Shown: positions 6,574-15,410 of the stretch, in pieces
Numbering within the stretch: the stretch's first letter is position 1
Layout of the letters: each line of letters begins with the position of its first letter
Assembly (NCBI RefSeq): GCF_019083965.1
Contig: NZ_JAHRCY010000044.1
Location: 1-33,336 of the forward strand
Direction: 5' to 3'
Length of the DNA: 33,336 bases
Source of the DNA: Catellatospora tritici
Lineage (GTDB): Bacteria; Actinomycetota; Actinomycetes; Mycobacteriales; Micromonosporaceae
Made by a program: the position numbers and the translations under genes
Notes under the pieces: model-generated
Told to the model about the DNA's origin: nothing
The model's input: only the letters and a program-made list of their open reading frames with translations
Databases searched by the model: none

Positions 6574-6664
6574 GTTGGCGTTCCTCGATGCCGAGATCGA
6601 CAACCTGCCGGGGATCGCGCAGTACTTGCGAGCGACGCTGAGCGATCACCCGAAGCACGTCTGA
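6572..6664 (+). pseudogene. short open frame, probable protein tail
   Basis: ATG 6572 to TGA 6662-6664, 30 residues, MLAFLDAEIDNLPGIAQYLR and a short basic end. Composition is protein-like, but there is no ribosome site and its start coincides with the end of the NB-ARC scrap. It is therefore most likely the 3' end of a lost gene. A strong hairpin follows at 6698. Confidence 0.3.
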
Positions 6665-6697
6665 TCGACATGGCCGGCTGGCGGCACATGGCATGCC

Positions 6698-6731
6698 GAC
6701 ACCGGCCCTGGACAGACGCAGGGCCGGTGTC
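6698..6731. terminator. 13-bp perfect stem hairpin
   Basis: GACACCGGCCCTG (6698-6710) pairs exactly with CAGGGCCGGTGTC (6719-6731) around an 8-base loop. It lies between the plus-strand tail ending at 6664 and the minus-strand FG-GAP gene ending at 6791, so it could terminate transcription from both sides. Confidence 0.75.
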
Positions 6732-6790
6732 TTCAACCATTCGCACGCAGCGAGTCGGACGCCAGGGCGGTGAATCTTCGAGCAGTGCCT

Positions 6791-8350
6791 TTATCCGGCG
6801 CATCCGCCGGCGAAGGCATCGACGTCATTCCAGCCCATCCCAATGGGAACCGCGGTTCCCGTGATCCAGCCGCCGCTGCCGTTGCCGTCGATGCGGTAAA
6901 GGCTCTTGTCAACGGCATTGCGCCAGATCAGATCAGGTTTGCCGTCGTTGCCCCAGTCGCCGGGCGAGACCAGCAGCTCGGCGTCCTGCCAACCGTTGCC
7001 GATCTGGACTGCGGTTCCGGTCTTCCAGCCGCCGGTGCCGTTGCCGTCCAGGCGGTAGAGGTTCTTGTTGATGGCGTTGCGCCAGATGAGATCGGGCTTT
7101 CCGTCACCGCTGAAGTCACCGGCTGCGGTGAGCAGCTCGACTTCTTGCCAGCCGTTGCCGATCCGGACGGCCGTTCCGGTCTTCCAGCCGCCAGTGCCGT
7201 TGCCCTCCATCATGTAGAGGTTCTTGTCGCTGATCCTGCGGTAGATGACGTCGGGTTTGCCGTCTCCGGAGAAGTCGCCCCGGCCTGTCATCAGTTCGGC
7301 GTCTTGCCAGCCATTGCCGATCTGGACCGCGGTTCCGGTCTTCCAGCCGCCGGTGCCGTTGCCGTCGAGGCGGTACAGGTTCTGGTTGACCCTGTTGCGG
7401 AAGATCAGATCAGGCTTACCGTCCCCAGTGAAGTCGCCGACGGCGGTGATGAGATCTGCGTCCTGCCAGCCGTTGCCGATCTGGACCGCGGTTCCGGTCT
7501 TCCAGGTGCCGTTGCCGTTGCCTGCCATCAGGTACAGATTCTGATCGCTTGATCTGCGAAAGATCAGGTCGTTGCGTCCGTCCCCGTCGAAGTCATTGCG
7601 GATCATCGCGGGATTCGGATTGGCGGGGTACCGTCCGCCGAGGTCTACACGAATCATCGGCCAGCCCGCGGAGACATCGTAGACGGGCGTGCCTGCGGAC
7701 AGTGCCATTGCGGTCGATCCCGTGGCGCCGAAGGCGTCAGTACCGAAGATTGCCGCTTTCGCCTTGCCCGGGTTGGGCTTGATGCCGTTACCTGACAGCT
7801 GGACGACGTCGTAGAGCGGCCCGTAAAGATCGATACTGATCGGCGTGGGGCGGACGATGGAGCAATCGTCCAGCCGTATCCACCAGTCGATGGTGACCGC
7901 CTGCTTGGCGATGCCCGCTTTAGCCGTGACGACAGCGATCTCGCCTGGATCTATCACGCCGTTGCCGTTCGCGTCGACGGCCGCCGGTGCGGTGATGTCA
8001 TATGACGTTTCGGTGGTGTAGGTACTTGATTCGGTGGCAGACCACCCGAACTTGAGGTCGATCTCGTAAACGAGCGATTTGGCGGAGATGCCGACTTCTG
8101 CGTTTACCGTCGTACTCTTGGTGTCCGACTGTGTGTGCTTCACATGTTTCACCTGAGCTGCGGTCGAGCCGTTTGAGATCACGCCGAGGTTTTCAAAGCT
8201 CTCCCAGACGGCATCGCCGATCAGATGGAAACCGTCATACCCCTGAATCTCAGTGCAGACAGGCCCGGCCATGGCCGGACTGCCGACAGCCGCTGTCAGC
8301 AGGGAGCTGGTGGCTATGGCGCAGAGCAGCGCCATAGAACGGATCTTCAT
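6791..8350 (-). CDS. secreted FG-GAP/VCBS repeat protein
   Basis: The ATG at 8350 has GGAGG a few bases upstream, better than the in-frame ATG at 8362. The product is 519 residues: a signal peptide (MKIRSMALLCAI...SPAMA), then a ~230-residue N-terminal region, then five 53-residue FG-GAP/VCBS repeats to the C-terminus. Each repeat carries a Ca-binding-like DxxGDGKPDLI loop, a NLYRLDGNGTGGW segment and a TGTAVQIGNGWQDAEL segment. An EF-hand-like DANGNGVIDPGE lies mid-protein. Such repeats form beta-propeller blades in adhesins and secreted enzymes. The N-terminal region (AEVGISAKSLVYEIDLKFGW) has alternating hydrophobic strands with no identified family. It is divergent from the AfsR-type regulator gene. 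Confidence 0.85.
   Translation of the reverse strand: MKIRSMALLCAIATSSLLTAAVGSPAMAGPVCTEIQGYDGFHLIGDAVWESFENLGVISNGSTAAQVKHVKHTQSDTKSTTVNAEVGISAKSLVYEIDLKFGWSATESSTYTTETSYDITAPAAVDANGNGVIDPGEIAVVTAKAGIAKQAVTIDWWIRLDDCSIVRPTPISIDLYGPLYDVVQLSGNGIKPNPGKAKAAIFGTDAFGATGSTAMALSAGTPVYDVSAGWPMIRVDLGGRYPANPNPAMIRNDFDGDGRNDLIFRRSSDQNLYLMAGNGNGTWKTGTAVQIGNGWQDADLITAVGDFTGDGKPDLIFRNRVNQNLYRLDGNGTGGWKTGTAVQIGNGWQDAELMTGRGDFSGDGKPDVIYRRISDKNLYMMEGNGTGGWKTGTAVRIGNGWQEVELLTAAGDFSGDGKPDLIWRNAINKNLYRLDGNGTGGWKTGTAVQIGNGWQDAELLVSPGDWGNDGKPDLIWRNAVDKSLYRIDGNGSGGWITGTAVPIGMGWNDVDAFAGGCAG
6794..7594 (-). repeat. five 159-bp tandem coding repeats
   Basis: DNA-level tandem repeats within the FG-GAP gene: four units of 53 codons and a last one of 55. 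Units 2 and 4 are closest to each other. Repeat identity is high enough that unit number may vary by slippage or recombination. Confidence 0.85.
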
Positions 8351-8460
8351 GGCTTCCTCCATGTGGATTTGCGGTTCGGCGAGCCGGCTGGTCGCTGCGA
8401 GTCCAGCCAGGATCGGCCGTGGCGCCAGCCCCCGCTGCGACGCTCTCCGATGCGGTGGAC

Positions 8461-8641
8461 GGACGGTGGCGGCGTCGCACCACCGTCCGGCACTGGGTAC
8501 GGTGTGCAGTCAGCGTGGAGGTGGGTGGTAGCGCGCCGGCAGCGCGACGGTAAAGTCACCGGCATCGGCCCGCCTGGCTACTGATCGCACCGCCATCGGG
8601 TAGTGATCTTGAGTTGATGCGGCGGTGCCCGATCGCATCAA
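8461..8641. promoter_or_regulatory. divergent intergenic region with two hairpins
   Basis: The 357-bp gap between the FG-GAP gene (start 8350) and the regulator (start 8708) holds two inverted repeats. One is GGACGGTGG (8461-8469) / CCACCGTCC (8480-8488). The other is TTGATGCG (8614-8621) / CGCATCAA (8634-8641), and the latter is flanked by GTGATC on both sides. They are placed as operator or leader hairpins for either gene. Promoter boxes are not clear. Confidence 0.4.
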
Positions 8642-8707
8642 CGGTGATCAGGGCGTACGCAGCCCGCGACTTGGCACGTCAAGGAGCGGCTGCGGTCGGG
8701 GGGTCGC

Positions 8708-11569
8708 GTGTTGGAATTCGCAGTCCTGGGTCCGCTGACGGTGCATCGCGATCACCAGCCGGTGGCCCTCAACGCCGCGATGCAGCGCGCTCTCCTCGCC
8801 TTGCTGCTGCAGCGGCCCGGCCGACCGGTGTCGGTGGCGTGCATGGTGGACACACTCTGGCCGGACGCGCCGCCCGCCACCGCACGCAAGACCATCCAGG
8901 TCTACATCGGCCGCCTACGCAAGGCGCTCGGTGACGAGGACCGCATACGCCATGGTTCGGACGGATACACGATCGTCGTCGCACCTGACGAGCTGGACGT
9001 CACGCGGTTCCAGACGCTCGTCGACGCCGGCCGCGATGCTCGCCGCCGCGGCGCACTGGCCGAGGCTGACCACGTCCTCACCGAGTCGCTCAGGCTCTGG
9101 CGGGGAACCCCCTTCGCCGACCTCGACACCTCCAGGGGGATCGCCGATGAGGCCCGCCGGCTGCAGGAGCAGTGGCTTGGCGCCCAGGAGTTACGGTCCG
9201 CCGTCCGGCTAGACCTGCGCCGCGACGCCGAGGTGATCGCGGACCTGGCCGGACTGCTGGCGGCCCACCCGTACCAGGAGCGCCTCGTCGCCTACCTCAT
9301 GCTCGCGCTGTACCGCAGCGACCGCCAGAGCGATGCGTTGGACCTCTACCGGCGCACCCGCGATCAGCTCGCCGAGCAGCTGGGCATCGAACCGGGGCAT
9401 ACCATGTCCTGGCTGCAGCAGGCAATCCTGCGCTGCGATCCCCGGCTCCGCCACCTTCACACCACCGATCTGGAGGGAATCGACGGGTCACCGGCGGCTG
9501 CGGCTGCCCGACCCAGCCGGGGCACCCCATCCCCTGCGACCGCGGAGCTGCGGCCGGCCCAGCTGCCACCGGATGTGCTCGGCTTCACCGGCCGAAGCAA
9601 CGAACTGGCCTCCCTCGACGCCATGCTCGACGCCGCCACGGAACAGCCGACCGCGGTGGTGATCTCTGCGGTGTCGGGTACCGCGGGAGTCGGCAAAACG
9701 GCCCTGGCCGTGCACTGGGCGCACCGAGTGCGACACCGGTTCCCGGACGGACAGCTGTACGTCAACCTGCGCGGCTTCGACCCCACCGGCACGGTCATGG
9801 CGCCCGCGGACGCGATACGCCGGTTCCTCGATGCCCTGGCCGTGGCATCACACCGCATCCCGGCCGACCCGGCAGCCCAGGCCGACCTGCTTCGCACGCT
9901 GCTGGCCGGCAAGCGCATGCTCATCGTGTTGGACAACGCCCGCGACCCTGACCAGGTTCGGCCCCTGTTGCCCGGTGCCACCGGGTGCGTGGTCCTCATC
10001 ACCAGTCGCAACCGACTCACCAGCCTGGTCGCCGCCGAAGGCGCTTACGCGGTGCCCCTCGACCTGCTCACCGTCGACGAGGCCCGGCAATTGCTGGTCC
10101 GCCGCATCGGCCCGGCGCGGATCGCCGCCGAGCCGGACGCGGCCGACGAACTCATCACCCGCTGCGCCGGGCTTCCCCTGGCCCTGGCCATCGTCGCGGC
10201 CACCGCAGCCACTCGCCGGCATCTGGCACTCGCCGCCCTGGCCGACCAACTCCGTGACAGCCGTGACCGACTCGACGCGCTGTCCACTCGCGATACTCCC
10301 GCCACTGACGTGCGGGCCGTATTCTCCTGGTCCTATCAGGCTCTCAGCCCGGATGCCGCACGGCTGTTCCGGCTCCTCTCGCTGCATCCTGGTCCAGACT
10401 GTTCGACCGCGGCGGCGGCCAGCCTCGTCGCCGGACCGGCCGACCAGGTGCGGGCGCTGCTCGACGAACTTCTCTGCGTGAACCTCGTCAACGAGCACGT
10501 GCATGGCCGGTACCACCTGCACGACCTGCTGCGCGTCTACGCCGCCGAGGTCTGCCAGACCACCGACACCGACGCCGAACGCCGCAGCGCCACCAGCCGC
10601 ACCATCGATCACTACCTGCACACCGCGCACACCGCAGCGCGGCTGTTGGGCCCGACTCGCGACGTGCCCGGCATCACCGAACCCGATCCGGGTGTCGTAC
10701 CAGAGAATCCGGGCACCCACGAACACGCTCTCGCATGGTTCACCGCCGAACACCGCGTGCTGCTCACCGCGATCGAGCATGCCACCGCCCGACTCGACCC
10801 GCGCACCGCGCCGCTGGCCGGGACACTGTACGCATTCCTCAACCGACACGGACACTGGTACGACCTGGCCACCGCCAGCCACGCCGTGGTGGCCGCCGCC
10901 CAGCGCTCCGGCGACCTCGCGGGGCAAGCCCCCGCCCACCGCGTCCTGGCCCGCGCCTACATCCGTCTGGGCCGCTACGACGAGGCGCACACCCAACTGC
11001 GACACGCCCTGGACGTCACCGGCCGCTCCGGCGACCGGGGCGAACAGGCCTACGCTCACCACGCTCTGGCCCACCTGCGGGAACAGCAGGGCCGCCACGA
11101 CGACGCTCTCGACGAGGCCCAGCAGGCCCTGGTCCTGTTCCAGGCCACCGCGGACCGGCAAGGACAAGCCTTCGCGCTCAACGCCGTCGGCTGGTACCAC
11201 ACCCTGCTCGGCGACCACCGGCAAGCGCTTGCCTCCTGCCAGCATGCCCTTGCCATCTTCCAGGAGCTCGACGAGCCCACCGGCCAGGCCGCCACCTGGG
11301 ACAGCCTCGGGTACGCCCACCGTCACCTCGGCGACCACGCCCAAGCGGTCGCGTGCTACCAACACGCCATCGACCTTTACCGCGACCTCGGCGACCGCTT
11401 CAATCAAGCCGACACCCTCACGAACCTCGGCGACGCCCACCACGCCGCCAACCACCGCGGCGCCGTCGCCGCCTGGCGACAGGCCCTCGCAATCTTCGAA
11501 CAGCTCAACCACCCCGCCGCCGACCAGGTCCGAGCCAAACTCGACGATCTCACCATCAGCCGACCTTGA
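8708..11569 (+). CDS. AfsR/SARP-family transcriptional regulator with NB-ARC and TPR
   Basis: 953 residues from GTG 8708, preceded by GGGGG. Domains: an OmpR-type winged helix (residues ~1-95, LEFAVLGPLTV...KTIQVYIGRLRKAL); a bacterial transcriptional activation domain (~100-255); an NB-ARC ATPase with P-loop GTAGVGKTA near residue 325, FPDGQLYVNLRG, and MLIVLDNARD as Walker B; a winged-helix region; and C-terminal tetratricopeptide repeats (~720-930, repeated YDEAHTQLRHAL-like units). SARP proteins of this layout activate secondary-metabolite genes by binding direct repeats near promoters, with ATP binding and the repeats sensing signals. No biosynthetic cluster is in the window. The divergent secreted FG-GAP gene is the nearest candidate target (inference). 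Confidence 0.92.
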   Translation: MLEFAVLGPLTVHRDHQPVALNAAMQRALLALLLQRPGRPVSVACMVDTLWPDAPPATARKTIQVYIGRLRKALGDEDRIRHGSDGYTIVVAPDELDVTRFQTLVDAGRDARRRGALAEADHVLTESLRLWRGTPFADLDTSRGIADEARRLQEQWLGAQELRSAVRLDLRRDAEVIADLAGLLAAHPYQERLVAYLMLALYRSDRQSDALDLYRRTRDQLAEQLGIEPGHTMSWLQQAILRCDPRLRHLHTTDLEGIDGSPAAAAARPSRGTPSPATAELRPAQLPPDVLGFTGRSNELASLDAMLDAATEQPTAVVISAVSGTAGVGKTALAVHWAHRVRHRFPDGQLYVNLRGFDPTGTVMAPADAIRRFLDALAVASHRIPADPAAQADLLRTLLAGKRMLIVLDNARDPDQVRPLLPGATGCVVLITSRNRLTSLVAAEGAYAVPLDLLTVDEARQLLVRRIGPARIAAEPDAADELITRCAGLPLALAIVAATAATRRHLALAALADQLRDSRDRLDALSTRDTPATDVRAVFSWSYQALSPDAARLFRLLSLHPGPDCSTAAAASLVAGPADQVRALLDELLCVNLVNEHVHGRYHLHDLLRVYAAEVCQTTDTDAERRSATSRTIDHYLHTAHTAARLLGPTRDVPGITEPDPGVVPENPGTHEHALAWFTAEHRVLLTAIEHATARLDPRTAPLAGTLYAFLNRHGHWYDLATASHAVVAAAQRSGDLAGQAPAHRVLARAYIRLGRYDEAHTQLRHALDVTGRSGDRGEQAYAHHALAHLREQQGRHDDALDEAQQALVLFQATADRQGQAFALNAVGWYHTLLGDHRQALASCQHALAIFQELDEPTGQAATWDSLGYAHRHLGDHAQAVACYQHAIDLYRDLGDRFNQADTLTNLGDAHHAANHRGAVAAWRQALAIFEQLNHPAADQVRAKLDDLTISRP

Positions 11570-12311
11570 GCTGTCGGCGGGGCCTGCTGCTGGAACTGCT
11601 CGCCAGCCGACGCCGCCTGTTGGCTGTTCGTCCGGATTTGAGTGCACTGGCCGAGACCGGCCCGCGTCCCGCCCGCGGTCGACCCGTTCCGGCCGCGATC
11701 CGTGCAACCCGGGCGGGCACCGGTCGCATGGAGCGGCATGAGCATGTGCACCGAGCGCACCAGACAGCCGCGTGCCCCGCAGGCAGAAGCGTCTGGCGCT
11801 GACGGAGCCGGGCCTGCGAGTACAACCGCGTGATCGCCCTCCCGCCCCGCCAACATCGAACGCGTCATCGCCCATCTGCAGAAACTGGCCGCTCCTCGCT
11901 ACCGGCTACCCCGGCCCGCTCGACTGTTTCCAAGATCCACTGTGGCGCCATCGCGAAGCTCGGGATCTAGCGGATCTCATGATCGTCGATTGGACCGCTC
12001 GCTGAGCACCATGCCGAAGTCGGCCGGCCTGCGCCGGATGCGCAAACCTCTCCATGTACGAGTTCGCGTGACCGGCAAAGTGATGGCCCGCATCTCCAGC
12101 CTCGACAAGGGTGAGCGGGCCGCTGCCGACTCTGACGCTTTCGGGCACCGAGCAGGCTCCCCCAGGGGATAGCAGGCTCGGCCACACCACTCGGCGAACC
12201 CGCGGATGACCATGACGACCATGTGCCAGGCAAGTCGGTTGGGCGGCTTGCGCTATTCATGGCTTAACGGCAGCTTGATGGCACTCCGTATGTGAGTGAT
12301 CGATGTTAAGG
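11570..12311. other. gene-poor stretch with decayed sequence
   Basis: No convincing gene in about 740 bases. The middle holds a decayed transposase piece (11800-11970). A 76-residue plus frame (11942-12172) has no family or ribosome site. The last ~50 bases lead into the repeated operator at 12312. Confidence 0.5.
11800..11970 (+). pseudogene. IS5-like transposase C-terminal fragment, several frameshifts
   Basis: Three short frames, read in order, recreate the end of a DDE_Tnp_4 transposase: CEYNRVIA, then NIERVIAHLQKLA, then NWPLLATGYPGPLDCFQ. The pattern VERxIAHLKNWxxLATGYRGxL is characteristic of that group. At least two frameshifts separate the parts. It has the opposite orientation to, but the same general type as, the N-terminal fragment at 5862-6116. 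Confidence 0.55.
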
Positions 12312-12363
12312 GCATGTGTGGCGGTCGGCTCACGTTCCGGTAACACGCTGCGTGTTGGAGTGG
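12312..12363 (+). promoter_or_regulatory. conserved operator-like element, copy 1 (upstream of vanY-like gene)
   Basis: About 52 bases that match 20284-20335 with only five differences. The core is CGGCTCACG, TCCGGTAA and the palindrome CACGCTGCGTG (12344-12354), then TGGAGTGG. The palindrome centre is 65 bases from the ATG at 12414. Its occurrence upstream of two cell-wall genes 8 kb apart, with divergent downstream sequence, suggests a shared regulator-binding site. Confidence 0.75.
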
Positions 12364-12413
12364 GCTCTCCAGGGTCACCGCAACCGATACCGGTGGCCAG
12401 GACAGGAGTTCCG

Positions 12414-12974
12414 ATGACATGCCCATCCCCGCGGCCGAAGCTGCCCTGGCGCGCCGGTGTCGGCGTCGCCGCCACGGCGCTGATGGCGTTGCCCGCTTAC
12501 GGGGCCTTCGCGCAGACCGGCTCGTCGTCAGCCGGTGCCCTCACCGTGGACGACGGCTACCTGAGCGAGCCGGTGTCGCCGTTCGACACCGAGTCTCCGG
12601 CCGTCGCCAACCTCGACCCCGCGTTGCGCGCCGCGATCCAGCAGGCCGCGACGGACGCCCGCCGCGACGGCGTCAGAATAATGATCAACTCAGGCTGGCG
12701 TAGCGGCCGCTACCAGCAGCATCTGCTCGACGACGCCATCGCCTCCTACGGACCGAGCGAGGCGGACAGGCGCGTCAACGGCCCCGACCGGTCCACCCAC
12801 GTGACCGGCAAGGCCGTCGACGCGGGACCGCCCGTGGCCGACCGATGGCTGCAGCGACACGGCGCCGCGTACGGACTCTGCCAGGTTTACGCGAACGAGA
12901 TCTGGCACTACGAGCTGACGACCCGTCCCGGCCGCTCCTGCCCGCCCCAGCTGCCCGACGCCTCCGCAGACTGA
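12414..12974 (+). CDS. VanY-like D,D-carboxypeptidase (peptidase M15B)
   Basis: The ATG at 12414 follows CAGGAG by about six bases; the longer frame from 12303 would run through the operator. The 186-residue product has an N-terminal signal anchor (WRAGVGVAATALMALPAYGAFA). The catalytic domain has NSGWRSGRYQQHLL, the zinc site STHVTGKAVDAG (SxHxxGxAxD: His and Asp ligands) and EIWHYEL (catalytic Glu and third His ligand). Enzymes of this type remove the terminal D-Ala of peptidoglycan stem peptides outside the membrane, lowering the glycopeptide target. The spacing and YGLCQVYANE segment match short actinomycete VanY proteins such as VanYn of Nonomuraea. It is a single gene; no vanHAX or vanRS is in the window. 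It is controlled by the element at 12312 by inference. Confidence 0.88.
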   Translation: MTCPSPRPKLPWRAGVGVAATALMALPAYGAFAQTGSSSAGALTVDDGYLSEPVSPFDTESPAVANLDPALRAAIQQAATDARRDGVRIMINSGWRSGRYQQHLLDDAIASYGPSEADRRVNGPDRSTHVTGKAVDAGPPVADRWLQRHGAAYGLCQVYANEIWHYELTTRPGRSCPPQLPDASAD

Positions 12975-13212
12975 CGGCCTCACCATACGCCCCCGGCCGC
13001 CTCCCTCCGGCCGCCGCGACACCACTGGTCCCCGCAGGCCATCAGGCTGGGGGCGCGCCGGGCCGGGCGATGGAGACCGGCAGGCGGGGTGGCGGCGCGA
13101 CGGGACCGGCGGTCGCCTCCTGCCGTAGCCCCTCAGCCACAGCCACCCCAGCGATGAATGCGACCCTACATTTATGATCTCCTCTGGCGGCGATACGCCG
13201 GATCGTGCAAAC

Positions 13213-13427
13213 GGCCCTGTTGCATTGGGCGATCGCCAAGATCAGCAGCCGCAGAACTTGTAGCGAGATCGAACTCGCGCGCCCGTAGCGGACATCAGGA
13301 TCGGGACAAAATGGTGCTATCGGCATCGCTCAGCGGCGACCGATCGCCAGTTTTTGCAGGCCGTCCCATGCTCACACAGGAAGATCTGCGGCGCCGGGCG
13401 TGCACGATGGCTCAATGCAACAGCGCC
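13213..13427 (+). mobile_element. 215-bp MITE-like element, copy C
   Basis: Same length and ends (GGCCCTGTTGCATTG, CAATGCAACAGCGCC) as copies A and B. It is more diverged, with roughly 18 differences from copy B by eye, so it is probably an older or separate insertion. It lies between the VanY-like and EAL genes in otherwise gene-free DNA (12975-13598). AAC occurs on both sides but is too short to call a target duplication. Confidence 0.8.
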
Positions 13428-13598
13428 AACAATTCTGCCAGCACGCCTGGGCCCTAATCCGGACGAGTTTCCTGTCCTCGAACCGCCCAGCCTGCGGCCA
13501 CGGGCGGGAGCCACGCATCGTCACCCGAGACGCGCAGCGTCACGCATACGGGCGCCAGGATGGCCACCAGGCTGCGGGTATAGCCCGGCACGGCCAGG

Positions 13599-15011
13599 TC
13601 AGTGTTCTGGCGGCCCGGCCTGGGTGGCTGGTTGGCCGTAGCGCCGGCGGGCGGATTCGTTTAGTCGAAGCGCGGTGCCCAGCCGCCACATCAGCGTCCG
13701 GGCCACCGCGTGTACCAAGTCGGCGTCGTGGGTCAGGACGAACTCCGTCCCGCCACCGCGGCCGGGCCGTGCGCAGAGCGCGACGGCAGCCTGCGGGCCC
13801 ACGACGGCCAGCGTGGTCTCGGCATCAGCCGGATCGGCAGCCGCTGCGGCGGCCATCCTCACCTGATGCGGGTCGACATCAGTCAGCGCGGGACCGACGA
13901 CCCCGACGAACGCAGCAGCGTCCGACACGTGCGCCAGGCGGGCCAGCCACGCCCCGCCGAGGGTCGGGTTCGGGTACGCGCCGAGCACCACTGCGTACGG
14001 CCCGATGCTCGCAGCCAGGGACAGCAGGTAGCCGGTCAGCCCGTCGATCATCGGCTGGTCGCCGGTTCGGACCTGGTGACGCATGGCCGCCATGGTGAAG
14101 GGGCTGGCCACAGGCGGCTGCAGGGCCCCGGGGCGGGACGCTCGCAGCGCGGCATGGCGATCCACCGGGCGGTCGGCGAGCGCGCTGAGCGGACCGGGGC
14201 GCGCAAACAGCCAGCCCTGGCCCCACCGGGCCCCGAGCGCCCTGGCGGTCGCCAGATCATGTTCGGTCTCGATGCCTTCGGCCAGAACCATCGCGCCGGT
14301 ACGTTCGGCGTAGGCGGCAACGATCGCGGCGGTCTCGATGGTGCGCGGCGCGTGCGGGTTGCGCAGCAGGTGCATGTCGAGCTTGACGACCTCCGGCTCG
14401 AGCAGCGGGAGCAACGCCACCGACAGCGGATCGGCTCCGACGTCGTCCAGTGCGAGCGCGTCGCCGCCCTGGCGCGCGATGGCGGCGATGTTCAGCAGTG
14501 CCGCCGGGTGGGCCGCCAGCCTGCGCTCGGTGAACTCCATAACTATCCGGAACGGCCGTTCCGCTTCAACGGCGGCGAGCAGGGCGGGGGTCATCGGCTG
14601 GTTCAGCGCGGCCGGCTCGGCGTTGATGAAGACCAGCGGCGGTGCCACCTCCCCTGCTTCCCGGGCGATCTCTACGGCCCTGGTGAAGCACAGTTGGTCG
14701 ATCAGCGGCATCAGTCCGGCCCGAGCCGCCGCGGCGAACAGTGCGCCAGGAGACTCCACCACGGTGCCGGCCGGCCCGCGGGCCAGGGACTCGACGCCGA
14801 CGACCATGGCGGTGGCAAGGTCCATGATCGGCTGGTACAGGGGAAATACCGCCCGCTGCTCGAGCACCCGGCCAATCAATGCGGCCGCCGCGTCGAGCGG
14901 TTCGCCGACGCCAATCCGACGACCCCATCCGCCGTTCCACTCATCGGAGCCCGACACCTGCCAGCCTATCGGAGACGGTACCCTCGCTGCTGCGGCCGCC
15001 GTCCCGCTCAT
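13599..15011 (-). CDS. EAL-domain c-di-GMP phosphodiesterase with DICT domain
   Basis: 470 residues. An EAL domain occupies about residues 45-275: ESLARG in place of EALxR, FINAEP (Asn), MEFTE (Glu), ALDDVGADPLS (paired Asp), VVKLDMHLLR (Lys), LAEGIET (Glu) and GQGWLFARPGP (Gln). The metal and catalytic positions are mostly kept, so cyclic di-GMP hydrolysis to pGpG is likely. About residues 315-450 resemble a DICT sensory domain (GLTGYLLSLAASIGPYAVVL), known to accompany EAL, GGDEF and HTH domains. There is no membrane segment. ATG 15011 lacks a good ribosome site, so an internal GTG start is possible. It shares the region with the GGDEF gene at 15967. Confidence 0.88.
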   Translation of the reverse strand: MSGTAAAAARVPSPIGWQVSGSDEWNGGWGRRIGVGEPLDAAAALIGRVLEQRAVFPLYQPIMDLATAMVVGVESLARGPAGTVVESPGALFAAAARAGLMPLIDQLCFTRAVEIAREAGEVAPPLVFINAEPAALNQPMTPALLAAVEAERPFRIVMEFTERRLAAHPAALLNIAAIARQGGDALALDDVGADPLSVALLPLLEPEVVKLDMHLLRNPHAPRTIETAAIVAAYAERTGAMVLAEGIETEHDLATARALGARWGQGWLFARPGPLSALADRPVDRHAALRASRPGALQPPVASPFTMAAMRHQVRTGDQPMIDGLTGYLLSLAASIGPYAVVLGAYPNPTLGGAWLARLAHVSDAAAFVGVVGPALTDVDPHQVRMAAAAAADPADAETTLAVVGPQAAVALCARPGRGGGTEFVLTHDADLVHAVARTLMWRLGTALRLNESARRRYGQPATQAGPPEH

Positions 15012-15410
15012 CGCCGGTCTTGGCCGATCGGCGGCGGCCCGGGTGAGTCCCGTACCAGTGCCGACGTGTCACCTGCCAGCCCTCACGACAGCCCGTCCGC
15101 ATCCCTGGCGCACTGGCCGTCCGGCGATCGGGTCTGCGGCGCATACTTCGGCATCGGCCCGGTACGTAAGACATGTCCCACGCCGGTCACCGGACCTCAA
15201 GCCAGCTGGTGATGGCCCTCGTCCTGTCCCTGCCCGTGCCGATAGCGATCTCAGTAGAGCGGCGTCCGTTGTTCAGACCGCACCCCCGGGGGCGCCGGAC
15301 CGAGGGCGCGCCGCCTGTCGCCTGGCGGCCGCCCGGGTGGGCCACGCTGCCCGGTCGGCTCCGACCTGTGCACTGCAGCATGCTCGTCGCTGCGCCGGGT
15401 TGCCTGGCGG
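15012..15410. other. 400-base intergenic stretch, nothing recognised
   Basis: Contains the upstream region of the EAL gene and the downstream end of the winged-helix gene. Short frames are present, but none shows a ribosome site or protein-like motif. No strong hairpin or palindrome stands out. Confidence 0.5.

Noticed and set aside
6794..7594. Regular 159-bp repeats considered as a CRISPR-like or satellite array
   Set aside because: They are in-frame coding repeats of FG-GAP blades without short repeat/spacer structure.
9848..11875. 675-codon minus-strand open frame
   Set aside because: Gly/Val/Gln-rich shadow of the AfsR/SARP gene on the plus strand; no domain, start signal or independent support.
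13710..15212. 500-codon plus-strand open frame
   Set aside because: Antisense shadow of the EAL-DICT gene; low-complexity composition typical of high-GC shadows.
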